From Chloroflexota bacterium (lineage in GTDB: Bacteria > Chloroflexota > Anaerolineae > Caldilineales > Caldilineaceae): a stretch of DNA of 35,119 nucleotides. Of the stretch, positions 32,127-35,119 are shown piece after piece. The stretch's first letter is position 1; each line of letters begins with the position of its first letter. The translations under genes were made by a program, and so were the position numbers. The notes under the pieces are model-generated. The model had not been told where the DNA came from and ran no database searches. It saw only the letters and a list, made by a program, of their open reading frames with translations. The stretch spans positions 1-35,119 of the forward strand of contig JAPLGZ010000069.1 in the NCBI GenBank assembly GCA_026389895.1. The letters run 5' to 3'.

Positions 32127-33623
32127 ATGTCCTATCTGCTTGGCCTTGATGTTTCGACCACGGCCACTAAAGCCCTTTTAATTGATGAGAAAGGCAAAGT
32201 TGTGGCGGTGGCAGCTACTGAATACAACTTTGAAACACCGCAGCCGCTCTGGAGCGAACAAGACCCGGCGCTCTGGTGGGATGGCGCCGTGCGTAGCATT
32301 CGCGCCGTGATCCGCGCGGCGGGGATCGATGCTGCTCAAATTGCTGCGGTGGGTTTGACAGGCCAGATGCATGGGCTGGTCTTGTTAGACGCCACTGGCA
32401 CGGTGTTGCGCCCAGCTATTTTGTGGAATGACCAACGGACAGCATCGCAATGTGACGAAATTCGCATGCGGTTGGGGCGGGCAAACTTAATTCAACTGAC
32501 TGGCAATGATGCCCTTACCGGTTTCACCGCCCCCAAGATTCTGTGGGTGCGTCAGTACGAGCCCGCTATTTATCAACGTATTCGGCATCTGCTGCTGCCC
32601 AAAGATTATCTGCGCTATCGGCTAAGTGGGATGCTCGCCATGGATAAGGCGGATAGCGCCGGCACTTTGCTCTTCGATTTGCACAAGCGTGACTGGTCAA
32701 CCGAGGTGTTGGCGAGCTTAGAAATTCCAACCGCCTGGTTGCCGCCAACCTTTGAAGGACCACAAATTACGGGTCTTATTTCTGCGGACGCAGCCCAGGC
32801 GACTGGTTTGCAAAAAGGTACGCCGATCATGGCGGGCGGCGGCGACCAAGCCGCGCAAGCCGTGGGCGTTGGCGCTGTGCAAGCTGGCATTGTGGCATTG
32901 ACCCTAGGCACGTCTGGCGTGGTCTTTGGCACCGTTGATCAACCGGTCTTTGATCAAGCGGGCCGGCTACACGCCTTTTGTCACGCTGTTCCGCGCCGTT
33001 GGCATCTGATGGGCGTTATGTTGTCTGCGGCTGGCAGCCTGCGCTGGTATCGTGACACGCTCGCGCCAGGTGCAACCTATGACGCATTGTTAGCGCCGGC
33101 GGCCAATATCCCCGCCGGTTGTGAAGGTTTACTCTTCTTGCCCTATCTAACCGGTGAGCGCACGCCGCACCCCGATCCGCTGGCGCGCGGTGCGTTTGTT
33201 GGCTTGACGGTGCGCCATACTTTGCCGCACATGACGCGCGCCGTGCTGGAGGGTGTCGGGTTTGGTCTGCGTGATAGTTTTGAACTGATGAAACAGATTG
33301 GTTTGAGCCCCATTCAACAAGTCCGCATCTCGGGTGGTGGGGCGCGCAGCGGTCTCTGGCGCCAAATTCTCGCTGATCTATTAGGCAACGAATTGGTCAC
33401 TGTTAACACCGATGAAGGGGCGGCGTATGGCGCTGCACTTTTGGCGGGTGTCGGGATTGGCGTCTGGTCGGATGTCGACGCGGCCTGCGCACACGTGCTC
33501 CAAATCACCGGCACGACCAAGCCTGATCCAGCGCGAGCCGCGCATTATAATACCGTCTATGAACAGTACCAACAACTCTACCCAGCATTACGGGCAAGTT
33601 TTGCCAACCTGGCCACCCTATAG
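32127..33623 (+). CDS. xylB: xylulokinase (FGGY-family carbohydrate kinase)
   Basis: A 498-residue cytoplasmic kinase that phosphorylates D-xylulose to xylulose 5-phosphate for the pentose phosphate pathway. The start is ATG 32127 (MSYLLGLDVSTTATK), the normal FGGY N-terminus with its phosphate-binding DxST loop; an upstream open stretch to 32070 shows no homology. Key blocks: LTGQMHGLVLLD, ILWNDQRT, KILWVRQYEP, and the catalytic base D240 in IMAGGGDQAAQAVG. Next are LTLGTSGVVFG, FLPYLTGERTPHPDP and the second signature ISGGGARSGLWRQILAD, with GAAYGAALLAG near the end. The match to XylB is good along its length; another FGGY pentulose kinase is a less likely reading. No xylose isomerase or transporter is next to it. 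Confidence 0.9.
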   Translation: MSYLLGLDVSTTATKALLIDEKGKVVAVAATEYNFETPQPLWSEQDPALWWDGAVRSIRAVIRAAGIDAAQIAAVGLTGQMHGLVLLDATGTVLRPAILWNDQRTASQCDEIRMRLGRANLIQLTGNDALTGFTAPKILWVRQYEPAIYQRIRHLLLPKDYLRYRLSGMLAMDKADSAGTLLFDLHKRDWSTEVLASLEIPTAWLPPTFEGPQITGLISADAAQATGLQKGTPIMAGGGDQAAQAVGVGAVQAGIVALTLGTSGVVFGTVDQPVFDQAGRLHAFCHAVPRRWHLMGVMLSAAGSLRWYRDTLAPGATYDALLAPAANIPAGCEGLLFLPYLTGERTPHPDPLARGAFVGLTVRHTLPHMTRAVLEGVGFGLRDSFELMKQIGLSPIQQVRISGGGARSGLWRQILADLLGNELVTVNTDEGAAYGAALLAGVGIGVWSDVDAACAHVLQITGTTKPDPARAAHYNTVYEQYQQLYPALRASFANLATL

Positions 33624-33642
33624 CCTGGTCGTTCTTTGGGTG

Positions 33643-34338
33643 CTAACCCAGCGCAGACCAGTGGGCAACCACCGTTGCGGCCAGACATTCTGTGGCATCT
33701 AACACGGCAACGTTGCCGCGTAGCGCTGTAACGGCAGCCGTGATGTCAGTACACGCAATTAAGACGGTGTCGATCCCCGTGCTTTCGCATACCTGGATTA
33801 AATCCGACCAGAGACGCTGGGCCTTGGGGATATCTTGCTCTGTTTTGATGGTGCGAATCAACGCATCAATACGCTGCTGCCAGGCTTCATCGGCTATTAA
33901 GACCACGGGTGACGATTGGATCGCTTGCTGATATAAGCCGGCTGATTGGGTGGTGCGTGTGGCAATCAAGGCCATCCGCTGGGTTGTGGGTGGCACCTGT
34001 TGTACGGTCAGGTCGATCATATTCAACAAAGGAATCTGGAGTTTGTGGGCTAGTTGTGCATAGTACATATGCGCTGTATTACAGGGCATGGCAATGAACG
34101 CGACCCCTGTGCTGGCCAGATGCTGAAGGCCAGCAGAGATCGTGGCTTCTAGGGCTTGATGGTCAACTGGCCGGTCCAGGTAGAAGGGCGCTGGCAGCGA
34201 ATAGATCATCAGCGGGGGAAAGTCGATATCCTGTTGCGCGCCATATTGGCGCTGACATTCGGTGATGACCAGATCAACAAACGGCGCCGTCGAACGTGGC
34301 CCCATCCCCGCAAGAATGCCAATCGTTTTGGCTGACAT
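33643..34338 (-). CDS. aspartate/glutamate racemase family protein
   Basis: A 231-residue cytoplasmic enzyme. ATG 34338 is chosen because AAGGAGGA lies seven bases ahead; a GTG ten codons further upstream (34368) has no such site. It begins MSAKTIGILAGMGPRSTAPF, the Gly-rich loop of the Asp/Glu racemase family. The two catalytic cysteines are C86 in AMPCNTAHMYY and C196 in LIACTDITAA. Both are needed for proton exchange at the alpha carbon, so it is likely active. D-Asp or D-Glu supply to peptidoglycan is a reasonable role beside L,D-transpeptidases, but the YgeA-like group also has other amino-acid substrates. It is convergent with xylB, 19 bases apart. Confidence 0.87.
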   Translation of the reverse strand: MSAKTIGILAGMGPRSTAPFVDLVITECQRQYGAQQDIDFPPLMIYSLPAPFYLDRPVDHQALEATISAGLQHLASTGVAFIAMPCNTAHMYYAQLAHKLQIPLLNMIDLTVQQVPPTTQRMALIATRTTQSAGLYQQAIQSSPVVLIADEAWQQRIDALIRTIKTEQDIPKAQRLWSDLIQVCESTGIDTVLIACTDITAAVTALRGNVAVLDATECLAATVVAHWSALG

Positions 34339-34381
34339 CAAAAAATCCTCCTTAAAATCTGGACTCACTATTTGAGCGAAT

Positions 34382-34413
34382 AATTACGCCCACTCCTACG
34401 AGTGGGCGTAATT
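34382..34413 (-). terminator. 13-bp perfect hairpin after the LysM L,D-transpeptidase
   Basis: AATTACGCCCACT (34382-34394) pairs with 34401-34413 around CCTACG. It lies between the transpeptidase gene (ending 34477 on the minus strand) and the racemase start. No full U tract is seen on the minus strand (only ATTATT follows). It is probably a terminator. Confidence 0.6.
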
Positions 34414-34476
34414 TTCATGCTATATGATTTTCAATGCTGACGACGATTTATGCAGCCGCTGTAGTCAGCCCAACGC

Positions 34477-35119
34477 TTAAAAGTGAACGTAGACCTCGGT
34501 GCCAATCGACGCCCAGTTGTACAAAATCCCAGCCTCACCAGGGCGCATGTTCACACAACCATGACTCATCGGATGGCCAAAGTTGTTGTGCCAATAAGCG
34601 CCGTGAATGCCATAATTGCTGAAAAAGTACATTACCCAGGGCACATTGGGCAGATCGTAGCCCGGCCCAATCATCCGTTGGCTGGTATATTTTGAATAAA
34701 TTTTAAAACGACCTGTCACCGTGGGGGTAGCCGACCGCCCAGAACTAATTTTAGTGTCCATCACCGCCACATCGCCTTGCCAGGCAACGAGGGTTTGCGT
34801 GGTCAGGTTGACTTCGATCCAGCGCACGCCATCCGCTGGGGCAACTACCTCTTTGGCGGTCGCACTGTCATCCACCAAGCTACCGTTTGCCGTATTGGCG
34901 CCACCGACGCGCAGGCTTTGGCCAACCCACACAAAATTGGCGTTAGGCAGGCCATTCGCCACTAGCAATGCTTCTGGCGTGGTATTATTGGCTTGCGCAA
35001 TGCTAGAGAGCGTATCACCAACTTTAACCACATAGATCGTTTCAGCGATGGCTGGCGTGGCTGTATTGTCGACAGAAACGGCTGCCACACGTGCGCTCAC
35101 GCGCAGTTGTTGGCCTACC
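34477..35119 (-). CDS. LysM-YkuD L,D-transpeptidase, N-terminus outside window
   Basis: At least 214 residues are visible and the frame is open to the window edge. The edge residues VGQQLRV match the end of a LysM domain, so there are at least two LysM repeats. A complete one follows: YVVKVGDTLSSIAQANNTT, then PEALLVANGLPNANFVWVGQ. LysM binds GlcNAc polymers in peptidoglycan. The YkuD domain starts at VRWIEVNLTTQTLVAWQGD and has the catalytic motif [17 protein letters not shown], then VNM, with Asn in the usual Arg place, as in the 31060 gene. It ends EVYVHF. The GTG at 35100 is not the real start. It is an extracytoplasmic cell-wall cross-linking enzyme. Confidence 0.92.
   Translation of the reverse strand, partial: VGQQLRVSARVAAVSVDNTATPAIAETIYVVKVGDTLSSIAQANNTTPEALLVANGLPNANFVWVGQSLRVGGANTANGSLVDDSATAKEVVAPADGVRWIEVNLTTQTLVAWQGDVAVMDTKISSGRSATPTVTGRFKIYSKYTSQRMIGPGYDLPNVPWVMYFFSNYGIHGAYWHNNFGHPMSHGCVNMRPGEAGILYNWASIGTEVYVHF

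Noticed and set aside
32127-33623. Xylose utilisation operon
   Set aside because: Only the kinase is present; no isomerase, transporter or regulator is adjacent.
1-35119. CRISPR array, IS element or integration site
   Set aside because: No regularly spaced direct repeats, transposase-like proteins or integrase were found; the repeats present are isolated palindromes.

Overview
The window looks like chromosomal backbone from a Chloroflexota bacterium, most likely Anaerolineae or Caldilineae in the broad sense. This is inferred from gene content and protein style, not from a marker gene. The signs are a folate-dependent TrmFO, a membrane-anchored baseplate-J-like protein beside ruvX and mltG, a sigma factor paired with a DUF5667-type membrane protein, several secreted YkuD L,D-transpeptidases, a short ccmHGF set, and secreted proteins carrying a YLPLV-like motif. 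Base composition is even throughout. I saw no integrase, transposase, CRISPR array, rRNA or convincing tRNA.

Layout. 1-2.4 kb: the tail of an SDR oxidoreductase, then a secreted phospholipase-D-like protein. 2.8-9.1 kb: a conserved housekeeping cluster of alaS, a baseplate-J-like membrane protein, ruvX and mltG. Both alaS and mltG are broken in this sequence. The 5' end of alaS seems to lack about 23 codons and changes frame. mltG changes frame at a run of six T. 9.2-11.9 kb: a receptor-type binding lipoprotein and a GT4 glycosyltransferase preceded by a cloverleaf-like leader. 11.9-14.8 kb: pyrimidine-nucleoside phosphorylase (-) and trmFO (+), divergent. 14.9-20.0 kb, all on the minus strand: an SH3 lipoprotein, the DUF5667 protein with its sigma factor, and an ArsA/Get3-type ATPase.

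20.0-20.47 kb has no long gene. It holds a good plus-strand promoter, about 200 nt of folded sequence and a terminator, so it is a candidate small RNA or small-ORF gene. 20.5-23.9 kb: a Bcp peroxiredoxin (-) divergent from a secreted subtilisin (+), then a lipase-like hydrolase. 23.9-28.0 kb (-): a CcmI-like zinc-ribbon protein, ccmF, ccmG and ccmH for cytochrome c maturation. 28.2-31.0 kb: a response regulator-cyclase (-) divergent from a double-GAF sensor (+). 31.0-35.1 kb: two L,D-transpeptidases (-) flanking xylulokinase (+) and an Asp/Glu racemase-family protein (-). The second transpeptidase runs off the window edge.

How it fits together. Much of the window concerns the cell envelope: glycan-strand release (MltG), L,D-cross-linking, envelope lipoproteins, and secreted protease and PLD enzymes. 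Cytochrome c maturation and second-messenger signalling sit alongside. Many gene ends carry long, near-perfect hairpins with unrelated sequences and mostly no U tract. The two broken essential or near-essential genes are most simply explained by assembly or sequencing errors. However, the mltG break falls exactly on a canonical -1 slippery heptamer, so it deserves a direct check.
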